From: Tetrahymena thermophila SB210 | Taxonomy: Eukaryota > Ciliophora > Oligohymenophorea > Hymenostomatida > Tetrahymenidae | Direction of reading: 5' to 3' | Assembly: GCF_000189635.1 (NCBI RefSeq) | Contig: NW_002476246.1 | Span: 992,001-1,056,000 of the forward strand | Length of the DNA stretch: 64,000 nt | Part shown: positions 49,348 through 64,000 of the stretch, in pieces | Position numbering within the stretch: position 1 is the first letter of the stretch | How the letters are laid out: the number at the start of each line of letters is the position of its first letter | Notes under the pieces: generated by a model | Told to the model about the DNA's origin: nothing | Seen by the model: the letters and a program-made list of their open reading frames with translations, nothing else | Databases searched by the model: none | Program-made: the position numbers and the translations under genes

Positions 49348-50633
49348 GTTGAGTTGAGTTGAGTGAAAATACGTGATTAAATCTAATAAGTCTATCAATA
49401 TTAGATTATAATTATTTTTTGTAATAATTATTTTATGTAGCGCACCACATCAAATAAATTGTATGCGTATGTATTTTTAGTAATCTAAAATAAATATGCT
49501 GAAAGATAAATAAATAAATAAATAAATAAATAAAAATATTACTATTATTACAAATTAGATTTTTATTACCTTATTTTTTTTAATTATTTTATGAAATATA
49601 TCTTTTAATTTTGATTCTCAATAATAAAAAAAATATACGATTTAGCAATAAATAAATAAATAATTATTTCTACTAGCAAATGATACGCAATAAGTAAATA
49701 AATAATTTAATAGATAAAAACTGATTTTATTTGATATATTTCAAATATACTTATATCTAAGTTGTTATTATTAGCTTAACTATCTTATCTTAATACCTAG
49801 TTTATGAATATTTTTTAAATATATGTTTTAATAATTAAAATTAAAATATTCTGATCTTACTTAGATAATATTCAATAAATAAAAATGTAATATTTTATTT
49901 AAAATTTATAATTTGTTTTAAATAAATCTAAGGTGAATAATACTTAAAAATTCGTAATCGATCCTAATATGTGAAAATATATATTGATTTCTTAATATAT
50001 TTATAAAAAATTTTTGTTATTTCTTATTCAAACATAAAATATGTTATTATACAAAAGTTAATTAATATAGTCAGAAATTATATTCACTATAATTTTAAAA
50101 TATAAAAAATTAATTTAGCATTAAAATTAATAAAATATAAAATTTTATTATCAAAAAATTTTACAAATTAAATAATTTGATTATTCTTTTTATTTAAATT
50201 TTTACATTTTATATATTGATGAAATTAAATTTTATATTAGAAATATGAATTAGATTAAATTTAGATATAGATTTAAGTTAATTTATTATAAAAAATAATC
50301 TATGTAAAAAAAAAAATAATAAAAATTGAATTTTTTAATTTTCATAAATTTAAAAGTAATTAAAAAGAAAATGCACAAAAAATAAATAAGAAGATTTTAC
50401 TTTATTTTGATTTCATTTACATAGTGTTGGTGAATTAATTTAAGAATGACTTTAAATAAAAGTGTATTTATTATTTGGAAGCAAAGTGTTTAGATTTTTG
50501 CAAAAGAATCAAAAAGTTAACTATTTATTTGAGATAAATCTTTGAATGTATTGGTTTTTTATTTCAAAATCTGATTGATATATTTTGATATTAATTAAAA
50601 ATAAACTTAAAGCTAAATAGCACACATTTAAAA
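49348..50633. other. AT-rich spacer
   Basis: A GAGTT pentamer repeat (about 49346-49365) and an AAAT run (about 49507-49535) are present. No genes were seen. Confidence 0.5.
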
Positions 50634-51727
50634 ATGTTTAGAAATATTTTATTATTAGCATTAGCAATTTCCATTGTATCTGCATAGGACGAGAAGTATG
50701 ACTTGTTAGCTAACTTATCTTTAGGTTTAGGTAAACAGCAAATAAACTAATTACTAATAAATAAGCAAAGAAGATGAATAATAAGCATAAATTAACAAAT
50801 TATTTATCAAATTACATTATGAATTAAAAGAGTAAATTTTTTGAATTAATAAACAGATGAAAAATGGGAAAAGATCGCAAGCATTGAATTAAATATAAAA
50901 TTGGGAAGTGGATATATTATTACTGATAATCTCCAATTAATTCCTAGAGAAGTTATTTCTTAGGCAAATGTAAATAAGCATTAAATTCAAATATTTGATT
51001 CTATTTATTTATTAAATTAAATAGAACAGCACCAGGTATCTTCAACTTAAGTTAGTTTCTTAAAAGTACCCAGAATAGCCTGAGTTGTTAACAACAGTTG
51101 AGTAAATTTTAAATAGATAAAGTTATTCATTTTTAAACTCCCTTTTTAATAACCTTTAGCTTGGTTTAGAGCTTCCCAAACAAATAATTTAAGGAAGTAG
51201 TAGAAATAAATGTTGATGAGGATGGAAATATTAATTCTTTTTCTTATTTGGTGAAAAATATCGATGAAAAAAAAAATAAGAAGAAATCAGTAACCACAGA
51301 CGATAAAGACATTGATGAAGATTTCAAAGTTTACATCACCAAGACTACCCAATCTTTATCGTAAAACTTTCTATTATAATTTTATTAATTCTAATATCTA
51401 CTTGTATTATTAATAAAGCTCTCACTATCAACCTCCTAAAACTAATACTAAGCAAAAACCAAACCAAGGAAATTAACAAGGATAAAATCAAAATCAAGAA
51501 CAACAACAATAATAGCCTGAGTAAGAAGGAGGAATCATGGGTTTCTTGAAAAATAACGTATTTTTTTTTATTATTTTTAGAGAAATATTTTTAAAAAAAT
51601 AATATAAAAATAGTTCTGGTATATTGTCATTGGTTTAATTGTTTTCTAATTCATGTCTGGAGTAGCCGATCCAAATGCTGCTTAGGGCTAAGGATAAGGA
51701 TAAGCTCAGAGACCTGCTTAAAGATGA
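50634..51727 (+). CDS. EMC10: ER membrane protein complex subunit 10
   Basis: EMC10 is a lumenal, membrane-anchored subunit of the ER membrane protein insertase. Five exons (50634-50730, 50857-51065, 51098-51360, 51419-51557, 51614-51727) give 273 aa. There is a signal peptide at 1-17 (MFRNILLLALAISIVSA), then a beta-rich lumenal domain with VSFLK(VP), FLITFSLVQSFPNKQFKE and VDEDGNINSFSYLV. A Gln/Asn-rich linker leads to one TM at about 238-254 and the family tail FMSGVADPNAAQGQGQGQAQ (animal EMC10 ends similarly with MSGAPD and a Gly-rich tail). The junction at 51066-51097 requires a 32-nt intron, or else the frame shifts there; the order and conserved tail make the identity secure, the exact junction less so. 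Confidence 0.83.
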
Positions 51728-52874
51728 TTAAAAATTAAAAAAATTAATTAAATAAATTATTGTATTTTATTTTAACAATTTAAATTAAAAATATTAATTT
51801 AATTTTAAATTAAATAAATATTAATAGTTAGTTTTATTTTTAAATGAATCATTTTATTTAAAGTTTTCTTTATCCTTATTAATTAACCTTATTAAAATAT
51901 TTTATTATTCTAATTTAATTTATTAATTAACTATTTATTATTCTTTAATAACTTTCTTTAAATATATTTATTCTAAAAACTAATGAAGCATTAGTTTTTA
52001 ATTAGCTCTTTTATTTTATAGATATTGAAACCTAGTAAAATGCACTAAATTAATTAATTACAAACATTATTAAGATTTTTAAATGAGTTTAAGAGGAGGG
52101 ATAAATATCCTAAACTAATTTTAATGAAATTGTTAAATTACTCCGAAAAAATATGGAATTTTAATGCATTTTAAAAAATACTTTTTCAAGTTAAGTCTTT
52201 TTAAAAATAGTTTTTTTTGATTTTTGAAGCATTTCAATAAAGTTAATTCCACCTTTAGTTAGAAAGCTATAGCTTATTTGAATATATTTCGTTAGAAATT
52301 TCTAAAAATTAAAAAAATGCTGAGATTGAGATGCAAATCTATAAGTTTTGAAAATTTTAAACAATAATTTTTATTGGTTTTAGAGCAAAATTATTTATTT
52401 TTTTAATTGATTTAAAAATAAATTTTTTATTTAAAGCTTTTAGATTTGATGTAAATAAAGAAGAAATGAGTAAAATACTACAAATTTATAAAAGAATAAT
52501 AGATTTTACAGAAGATTTATTTAGTTTTTATAAGATTTTATAATACATTTTATTAAATTTTGTAATTAATTAATTAATTATTTTTTAATTAAGTCTATTT
52601 ATTTTAATTAAATTAATTAGAAAGATAGATAGATAGATATTTCTTTTTATGCATTTTTAATTGTCTTGAAAAATCAAGTTTGTTTTATTTTTTCTTTGGT
52701 AATACTTCATTCAGTCTGTTTTATTACTTCAATTTTCTATTTTTTTCTTCAAAAGAAATGATTACCTCTTTTTATTAGGATCTTCAATTTATTTAGCTTA
52801 TTATTACTATTGATTTTTTTCATGATGATTATTGTTAATTTAGTTCAAAGAATATTTGTTGTTGTACTCATTTC
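51728..52874. other. AT-rich spacer between convergent genes
   Basis: Nothing coding was recognised. A short GATA run lies at 52622-52640. Confidence 0.5.
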
Positions 52875-56297
<3,423 letters not shown>

Positions 56298-57239
56298 TTA
56301 TATTCACACTTTTAGATGCTTAACTAATAGCTCAGATATCCAATAATTATTGAAAATCTCTAATGAATAACTTTTTTTCCCTGCTAATGAATGACCCAAA
56401 CAGCTATTGTGTCTTTTAATGATACGCAATTGAATTTTGCTTTGTATATTTCCTTATTTATTAAGTAAGCGCTTTAGTTTGTTTCTTTGATTTGTAAATC
56501 TTTTTGTTAAATATATTGAAAAGATAATGTTAATTAATTAATTATTTATCAATCTCAAATTATTCATTCATAATATTTTTTTTGAATGATTAATAAATGA
56601 CCATTTGAGATTTAATTTAAATTACATAAGATTTGCAAAGGATTATTTAACAGGCAAAAACATAATTAATCAAAACTAAATCGAATAATTTCATTCACAA
56701 TATTTCTAATAAAGTTTTTAAATAAATTAATGAATGAATGGGTGATTTAGATAAAAAATCAAATATTGATTTAATACTTTTAAATTAAAAGTATAATCAT
56801 TCACAAAATAAATCACTAGCTCACTCATTAATACTATTTATCTATTTTTCTGTTTAGTTTTTCACATATAAAATTCAAAATATTCTCATCAAATTTTACA
56901 TCAAACATTTATTTGAAATAATTGGGATTTAAAAATATTTTTTAACTTTTACAAAAATAATTTATTACTGGTTTACTTAATTAAATAATAAAAGTGATTC
57001 AACAATTAGTTATGGAATATTCTAATTAGAACTAATAAGATCAGAACATATCACAAAGAATCAAGTATTAAGTATTGATTTATTAATGAATGAATGAATG
57101 AATCAACAGAAATTAAACTTATATAATTATTATTTACCAGAATATATATATATTAGTATTATTCACAATAATTAAGTAAAGACTTTTTATGAAAGAACTA
57201 CTAATGTAAATAAATATTTAATTTTTAGTAAAAATTTTC
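56298..57239. other. AT-rich spacer
   Basis: Upstream region of the kinesin-13 gene. A GAATG-type run lies at about 57087-57103; nothing coding was seen. Confidence 0.45.
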
Positions 57240-59225
57240 CTTTAAAAGATCAAGCATATCCAAAAACAGCTAGAGTCTACTTGACTAGATTATTCTTCTT
57301 GATAAATTTCTTTTTGAGGAAATGTTCGTCAAATTAGTCGTTAAAATTATATCTTTTTAAAATGAAAATTGATTTATTCAATTTGATAAATAAGATAATA
57401 AAAAAATATTCACGCTAAAAATAATTTTAAGACAGTGAGATTCTTTAAGTCGAATATAGTATCTGCTAATTAGCTGAAACCTTCGTTAGTAATTTGATTA
57501 TAACTTCGTTTTTATAAGTTGAATTTATTCTTAAAATAATTTAAAAAGGTTAAACTTTACCACAAATCAAAATCTAGAATTTTAAGAGATTGACATTTTT
57601 ATAAAGACTAACAAAAAGAAACAATGCCAGGGGCGTCTATTTAGTTTTCTCTAGAAATTATAAATTATTAGTAAGTAAGTAAATTATCTTGTCAAATAAA
57701 ACTTTGGCAGTATTAGATTTGAATTTAATGTCAAAAAAATTTTAAACAAAATAAGGCAGAGAAAATGATTAAATTATTAAATTTATTGCCATCAAAATTT
57801 ATTGTTAAATAATTGTATTTTTTATAAATTAATTACATTGCTATAATTTTAAATGATTCCAAATTGTAGCATCTTTCAAACACTTCCCCTAAGGTTAATT
57901 AAGTCAGCTAATTTTCGCTAATTAAAATAAAGGAGAAAATATGAAATTTTTTGATTAATAAATATTAAATATAAATTATGTATACTTTAAATCTATCTTC
58001 AAGGCTTTAAGATTTATCATTTTGCATAACTCTAAACTTAGGGAACTCAATATTTAATTATTTATGCCATTAGCGCTAATAGAAATTCAATAAGTTTAAA
58101 TAAGACATTTTAGTTGAAGTTTATTTAATATTACCTCAAATCTAAAGTTACAAACTAAATACTTTCTGATTAAGCTAAAGCTTTTCCTAATCCACTTAAA
58201 TCCTACAAACCTATTAATCCAGAATGATTGCATCTTAAATTTATATTTTTATAAAGAATTAAGCATAATTTCAAAAATCTAAATTGAATTATATTAACAA
58301 ATAAATAAATAAATTATAATAATATATATAATTCCTCAACCATTAAATAATTATTATGTTCAATATAAAGTGCAATATTTGATTTATCATTGTTAAAAAT
58401 ATTCAAGTTAAAATTATCATATTTTATTTGTTAAATTAAAATTTTTAAATAAATTACCTAAAAAAATATTTTTTTAAAAATTTTATTATTGAAAATCTAA
58501 AAATCTAATTTTATTTTCAATACTCAAACTATAATCATGCATTTATAGTATGAATTTATAAATGAATGAATCATATTAATAGAAAAGCTAAAAAGTTATT
58601 AATAAAAAAAATAAATTTTACTTTATCTAAAATTTGAAGGTTTTCAAATTCATTAATTTCTCAATTTAATTAGTAAAAAACGATGTGTTTTAGGATTTTA
58701 TTTTATTTTCGCTTTTATTTAGAGAAAATGATTTTATGAAAAATAATTATTATTTAAAAAATGCTTACTTTAGTGAAAGACTTATTTCAGTTAATTCTTA
58801 ACACTGTTATAATCCATACAAAAATTAGCTTATTCCATGCTCATCAATTTAGTTTTAACTTTTTAATTAAAGATATGTTTCAATTAAACAATCAATTTCT
58901 GATAAATTTAAATTTTAAGATATGAGCCAATTAGTGATAAATTTAAATTAATGAGCCTCAATAAATTTTATCAGAAATTTTTACTCTAATTCGATTTGCA
59001 AGTTCTTTAAGTTTTTCAATAAGGACAAAGCTTTTCCTATTTATTTAGCACCTTCTGAGGTTATTCTATTATAGCTTTTAATTGATATTTTAATAGATTG
59101 TTAATAAATAGACCAACTAACTATTTACACTAATTCTAGCTTTAAATTTTGAATAAGTGAGCATTTCTAAATCCCAACAAGTATGTTGTTCAAATCCATA
59201 TCGCCAAGATAAGTAGTCCTAAGTT
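57240..59225 (-). pseudogene. Decayed leucine-rich-repeat (RNI-like) gene
   Basis: Fragments with the pattern of ciliate LRR/RNI proteins occur on the minus strand but cannot be joined. At 57600-57410, CQSLKILDFDLW and NQITNEGFSQLADTIFDLKN then LTVLKLFL end at an in-frame TGA. At 57890-57840, RCYNLESFKI is followed by low-complexity sequence. At 58215-58071, DLSGLGKALAQSESIQFVTL and LDLR appear. At 59210-58990, GDMDLNNILVGIQKCSLIQN with LKLEL, and then NRITSEGAKQIGKALSLLKN, lie in different frames. The two later blocks both encode GKAL followed by a KNL/SIQ-type strand, the consensus of such repeats. The fragments are separated by frame changes and TGA codons without obvious intron borders, so a pseudogene is the best reading. 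A gene with many introns cannot be fully excluded. Confidence 0.62.
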
Positions 59226-60480
59226 AAGTAAATTTATATTTTAGATTCTATCATTTTAATAAACAAATAAATAAATAAATAAAATATAATGTAAATAACC
59301 TTAAGTGAAGAGCTATTTTTTTCAACTTTTAATATTGTGAAATTTAATCTCCTAATTTTTTTGCTGTTTCATCATTGATTTTAGCATAACTTAAATAAAA
59401 ATGTAACAAATAAACTTTATACATAATTAATCAATTTTATAATTAATACTTGAATTCCAGACAGATTTACTCATGTTAGTAGTCAGTTTCTTTTGAATAA
59501 ATAAACTTTTAACGAAAAAAAAAAAATTATTAACTCAGTCATTGCAAAATAAAGATACATTTTCTATTTCCCTGAAATTCATTTTATTTTATAGTTATTT
59601 GTTTTTATTTATCAAAAATAAAAAAACTAATTTATTAATTTTTCAGAAATATTTTCAATTAAAAAATACACAAATGTAATATAAATATAATTGATAGGGT
59701 TAAATTTGCAATTGTTAATTAATCAATTAATTAATTAATTCTTTCTTTATTTTTGCTTACTTACTTTTCTTGTCAAATTTAAAAATCAATTATTCTTTTT
59801 TAATTTGCAAAAGAAATTTTATTCTCTATATAAAAACTTTTCCAAAAATTAAATTCGTATTGTAATTGCTTAAATTTTATACACAAATAAGCTAATAATA
59901 AGAAACTATTCAATAATTAACTCTCCAACTAATTTTGATAAAACAAAATAAATAAATAAATAAATAACAAACAAAAAATTAAGAAAAAACAATGAGGTAA
60001 AGTTAACCAATAAATTATGAAATAAACAAATAAATAAAGAAAAAGGGAAAAAAAAATAAAATTTATATTTATTAGAAAAATGTTTGAATATTTTTTTGAT
60101 GAATATGAATGACATCATTAAGATTTTACAAATAAACTGACTCAATTTAATATATAATTTTTAAAATAATTAAAATCTATTAGATTTTATTGTTTAATAT
60201 AAAATAATTAGGTTCAAATTCGAAAGAAAATAAATAAGTATTTTTTTAAGTAGTTAATAAAATCATTTTTAAAATTTGAAATTTATTTTAATTTGAAGTT
60301 ATTAGTTTGGATACTGCTTTTCTGCAGTTTAGTTTAGAGAGCGAGATAGAAAAACACAAATTTATAATATTATTCAGATTTTTGTATCAAGCATAATAAA
60401 TTAATAAATAAATAAATAATTCTTTTACTTTTATAAAATAACTTTTTGGCATATTTTTAGGTTTTTTTAATTTGACTTTA
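59226..60480. other. AT-rich spacer
   Basis: No genes were recognised. A 79-residue standard-code frame at 59906-60145 is made of Phe/Leu/Ile from A/T runs and is not credible. Confidence 0.45.
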
Positions 60481-61698
60481 TCAGAGAGTAAAAGTGACTT
60501 TTTTATTTTGGGGACTTTTAGTAACATCCACCAATTCATTAAAGAAATCTAAAATTTTCTCTTTTGGAGGCTTTAAAATCGATTTTTAAGAGCCATTTTT
60601 AATTTGAGGTGAATGATTAACTGAGTTACTGTATGGCTTGGGATTTTGTGAGCTTTAAATTAATTAACTTGAATTTTGTTAATTTAATTCAGTTTTTTCA
60701 TTTACTTAATTTTGTTGAGATGAATCTTAATTAAAAGAATTCTAAATATCATTTATAAAAGATGAAAAGTTAATATTCCGGGCTCTACTTTTTGAGTTAA
60801 TTTAATTCTGAGCTTTCTGCTCTTATTTATCTAATTAGTTGCTTGTTTTATTTTCTTTATCTAAATTATTTTTACACATATTTAACACATCTTCATTTGA
60901 GCGAGGCTTTAACTCTCTTCTAGTTGGTGTATTTTGATTTGAATTATTTCTTTGATGCTAATTGAATTAATCATAAATCTTATGGGCAGGTGAATTTGAA
61001 TAAATATGTTGAGGCTAATTTTTACATTCCTCAAGCAAATCAAATGGTTTGTATTTTACTGAGTTGACACTTTAGCTTATAAAAATTGAATGCTTATTAC
61101 TATTTTAAATTCTGTAATCAAATATATTTTCTTAATTGTTACAAGAATACTAATTTGAATTACTAAAAGGAGATAAAGAAGCTTCTAAGTTTGGGTAGCC
61201 ACAAGAAGGTAAGCTTCTTCTGGGATTATTATTTTTTTAATTTTCATCTCCAAAAAACTAAGTAGAGAAATCTTTATGAATCTAGTTTAAATCTATAAAT
61301 AAATCATCATTGTTATTTATTTTATTTTATTTCCTTTATTAGCTCTAGCTTTTTTAAGGTACTTCTGGGTTAATTTACTACTGTTTTCTTAAATGTGTTG
61401 AGGGCTTATTAGGTTAGCTGAACAGAAGCTATTCCTCAAAAATTCTATCATTAAATATTTGCGGAGATTTCTATAATTCCCTTTAACTGTATTAGTATCC
61501 TAGTTGTTGTTACTATTATTCTATATGATGAGACTAGTAAAAAAGACTTCGAGGAGTATGAAATTGATTTGAGATTAACTAAACTTAATCACTGCCAAAT
61601 TCAGTTCTTTATTCTTAGTTTCTTAAGGTAATCTGAAGCGCATTTCCAAATACTGCTTTACTATTTGATTAAAACACAGAAGAGTTTTTTAATTGCAT
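60481..61698 (-). CDS. Q/N/S-rich protein with C-terminal SILK and RVxF (PP1-docking) motifs
   Basis: Single exon, 405 aa, with many TAA/TAG codons as Gln and a TGA stop. Most of the protein is Gln/Asn/Ser/Pro-rich and probably disordered (for example GNALQITLRNQEQRTEFG, FGDENQKNNNPRRSLPSCGY, NQNTPTRRELKPRSNEDVLN). At the very C-terminus KSILKPP (SILK at residues 373-376) is followed 22 residues later by NKKVTFTL (KKVTF at 399-403), separated by a short amphipathic helix KILDFFNELVDV. SILK before RVxF is the classical dual signature of protein phosphatase 1 regulators. No enzyme domain is seen, so a PP1 regulatory or targeting subunit is inferred. Otherwise no family is recognised. Confidence 0.66.
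60490..60504 (-). other. RVxF-type PP1-docking motif (KKVTF)
   Basis: These codons encode KKVTF, matching [RK]-x(0,1)-[VI]-x-[FW], two residues before the end of the 405-aa protein. Confidence 0.6.
60571..60582 (-). other. SILK-type PP1-docking motif
   Basis: These four codons encode SILK, preceded by Lys and followed by PPKEK, upstream of the RVxF motif as in known PP1 regulators such as inhibitor-2. Confidence 0.6.
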
Positions 61699-62727
61699 TT
61701 TTAAATAATTATTGGTTAATTAATTGAGTGTTTTTTTTAGTTTTTATTAAGTTAGTTATTATTTAACTAAATATTTGATTAATTAATTAATTAATGATCA
61801 ATTTAACTTTGCTTATTGTTTAAAAGCATAGTTAAAGTAGTGTTGATTAAAGTACTAGGGAATTACTATATTCTTGGTTGGTTAGATTACTTACTATTTT
61901 TTCTTCAGTAAATGTAAACTCTTTATTCAAACTAAGAATAAAATTATATAAATTGTTAAAATAATTTATAAGATATCTATTTCATCAATTTTTCTATCTT
62001 TTTTAAAGATTTTTATTAATAAACCTAATAAATAACTAAATAACCTCACTATTTAATAATTATTTTTTTATGATATAGATAGAGCAACTCAAATAAGAAA
62101 TTTGATAATATGTCATTCATTTTACTTTTTGTTATAAATTTTTTTTTACTTTTATTTACATTTTGAAATTAACACTTTTTGATGTAAAACAAATAAACAA
62201 ACATTTAATTCAAATAAATAAATTAATTACTTAATTATTTATTAATCAATTAATTAATAGATTCTTAAAAAGATTAATATTTTTTGTTTATTTTTTAAAA
62301 GAGCTCACCCTTTTCATTTAATTTAATAGAGTCAACTAGCTTTAAAAATGTAAAATATTAGTGAGTGAGCATTCATATATTTATTAAATAAATTCATTAA
62401 TAACACAATAGAAATAACTCTAGTTTTAAATATAAGCTATAAAAAATATTTGTTTACTAATTTATATTATATACATATGCTTTACAAGATATTAAACAAT
62501 TAGTTTCAGATTCTTTGTCTATTTATAGTGTAACAAACATAGTATAGATATTTATATTATTAATCTTTATTATAAAACAGACAAATTGATAAAAATTTTT
62601 GATTTATAAAAAGTTAATTTTTAAATAAGTTATCTTAACAGTATGAAAATTATTAAAGCAAATGCATATATATTTATCTATTTTTATTCTTGAAAATTTG
62701 AATTTAAGTTATATAAATATATACTGA

Positions 62728-62764
<37 letters not shown>

Positions 62765-64000
62765 ATAAAAACAAACTAAAAAATTCTGAAAATGAGTAAT
62801 AAATTTATTTATTTGATGTTTGATAGATAGATATTGATAAATTTTTTGTATTTATTTTAATCTCGTTTAATTAAGTATTTCTAAAATAATATTTAAAATA
62901 TTATTTTTACAAGATTTACTCTTCTAGTATGTTCAAGCAGACTCTGAGCAAATCAAAATTGTATGTTATTCCAAATACTTTTTTAAACAAAAATCAGTCA
63001 ATACAAATTAATTTCAAGAAGTGCAACAAACAAAATGATTAAAAAAAATAAAACAATTTCATGCTAATTTAAAAACTCCAATGATCATACTCTATTATTT
63101 ACCTGTCATTTTTTATTATAAAATTTACGATTTTTGAAAAAATAAGGAATTCTGAAATAATTTAAAAAAAAAAAATTAACAAAATTAATAAAAAATTTGA
63201 TAAAGTTTAGAAATAATATTTAAAAAATATAAATATTTAAATTAATAAATAAATTTTCCTTAAACTTAGAATTTAGATAGATTTTCAAGATATTTATTTT
63301 GCTTAGATTAACTTTTTGTTGAAAAAATCTTTTAGACAACATAAATTAAATAACTAATTAATTAATTATTTAAAAATGTTAATAGTATTAATTTAGTCAC
63401 AATAGTGGTGTAATTTAGATATGTAAAAATAGCTAAGTAATTATTTATTTATTTATTTTTAGATTACTAGTAAAAACAAAATTAAAGTCAATTTCAAATA
63501 AAAAAATTTTTGAATATTTCAATTATAAATTTAAGATTAAAAATAAAGGGAATTTATTTTTGTAACAATCAATTTGTAATAGAAGGCATAAAATAAATAT
63601 TACAAAATAGAATATTTTATAACATAAATTATAAATTTCATTTGTTTTTAAAAAAATGAATTTGAAAGATTTAGGATCTCCTTCCATCTCCGAAATGCAA
63701 AGATTGTGATTAGTTTTTAATATTTAGATTTCATCTGTTTAAATTAAACTATACTTGATAAATGTTTGTTTTTTGAGATAATTTTAACAATAAAATATAT
63801 TATTGAATCAAATTACTACTTAGTTTAGTACATAGCACTTCTTTATTTATTGATTTATTCTTTACTTTTTTGTTTTTTATAACTTGCATGCAAAGTAAGA
63901 AGTATTTTTTATTAGTATTGACAAATATTAAAAAAATATTTTAAACAAAATACATTTAAATAAATCAATAAATAAAAAATTAATTTTCTTCAAAAATATT
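61699..64000. other. AT-rich spacer to the window end
   Basis: No credible gene was seen. A TCTA microsatellite is listed separately. A short frame starting at an ATG near 63657 (MNLKDLGSPSISEMQRL then TGA) is the only GC-richer patch; it is too short to call. Confidence 0.45.
62729..62763. repeat. (TCTA)n microsatellite
   Basis: About eight uninterrupted TCTA units. Similar GATA/TCTA runs occur upstream of BRX1 and near 52630. Confidence 0.9.

Noticed and set aside
48328-49398. Minus-strand hydrophobic frames of 64-153 residues
   Set aside because: They are complements of the acidic and N/Q-rich tracts of the nucleoplasmin-like gene; repeats of GAT/GAA and CAA read backwards as Ser/Phe/Leu/Val.
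63655-63710. Possible first exon MNLKDLGSPSISEMQRL at the right edge
   Set aside because: Seventeen codons before TGA, and the only GT..AG continuation would be a 23-nt intron leading to another TGA; not enough to call a gene.

Overview
The window looks like nuclear DNA of a ciliate close to Tetrahymena. It is extremely AT-rich. Every convincing gene reads through many in-frame TAA and TAG codons (glutamine) and ends on TGA. Introns are short and AT-rich (mostly about 50-120 nt, GT..AG). With the standard code the genes appear only as short fragments, so the models here were built by reading TAA/TAG as Gln and joining exons by hand; summed exon lengths and splice phases agree in every model given. 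I saw no tRNA, rRNA, CRISPR array or chromosome-breakage sequence.

Layout. 0.6-4.3 kb: BRX1 (ribosome assembly) and a small single-pass, probably mitochondrial protein, both plus strand. 5.0-15.2 kb, minus strand: a 20-exon SPAG17/PF6 homologue (central-pair C1a projection), then RSPH9 (radial spoke head); next is a small EF-hand-like protein at 17.2-18.0 kb. This is a ciliary-motility neighbourhood. 19.1-22.0 kb: a 108-aa membrane protein, a METTL16/RlmF-type RNA m6A methyltransferase whose 3' end is partly duplicated downstream, and a 92-aa IQ-motif protein. 22.76-23.04 kb: a MITE-like element with perfect 23-bp inverted ends. 24.1-26.8 kb: a two-TM protein of ciliate type. 28.6-31.1 kb: a ULK-like pseudokinase. 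32.1-35.9 kb: a 1243-aa intronless orphan. 37.5-44.1 kb: a 1.5-kb segmental duplication, each copy with an intact 372-aa DUF4419 gene, flanking a secreted GH5 endoglycoceramidase-like gene and a second short inverted-repeat element. 44.8-46.2 kb: PCYT2. 48.2-49.3 kb: a nucleoplasmin-like acidic protein. 50.6-51.7 kb: EMC10. 52.9-56.3 kb: kinesin-13. 57.2-59.2 kb: a decayed leucine-rich-repeat gene. 60.5-61.7 kb: a Q/N/S-rich protein ending in a SILK plus RVxF pair, the usual dual docking signature for protein phosphatase 1. The remainder is AT-rich spacer with microsatellites.

Functionally the window is a mixed housekeeping region. SPAG17 and RSPH9 meet at the radial spoke/central pair interface that controls dynein activity, and kinesin-13 shortens axonemal and cytoplasmic microtubules. 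PCYT2 (phosphatidylethanolamine synthesis), EMC10 (membrane protein insertion in the ER) and the endoglycoceramidase all concern membranes or lipids. I found no multi-gene defence or biosynthetic system. The most novel items are the predicted PP1-docking protein, the pseudokinase, the inverted-repeat elements and the DUF4419 duplication.
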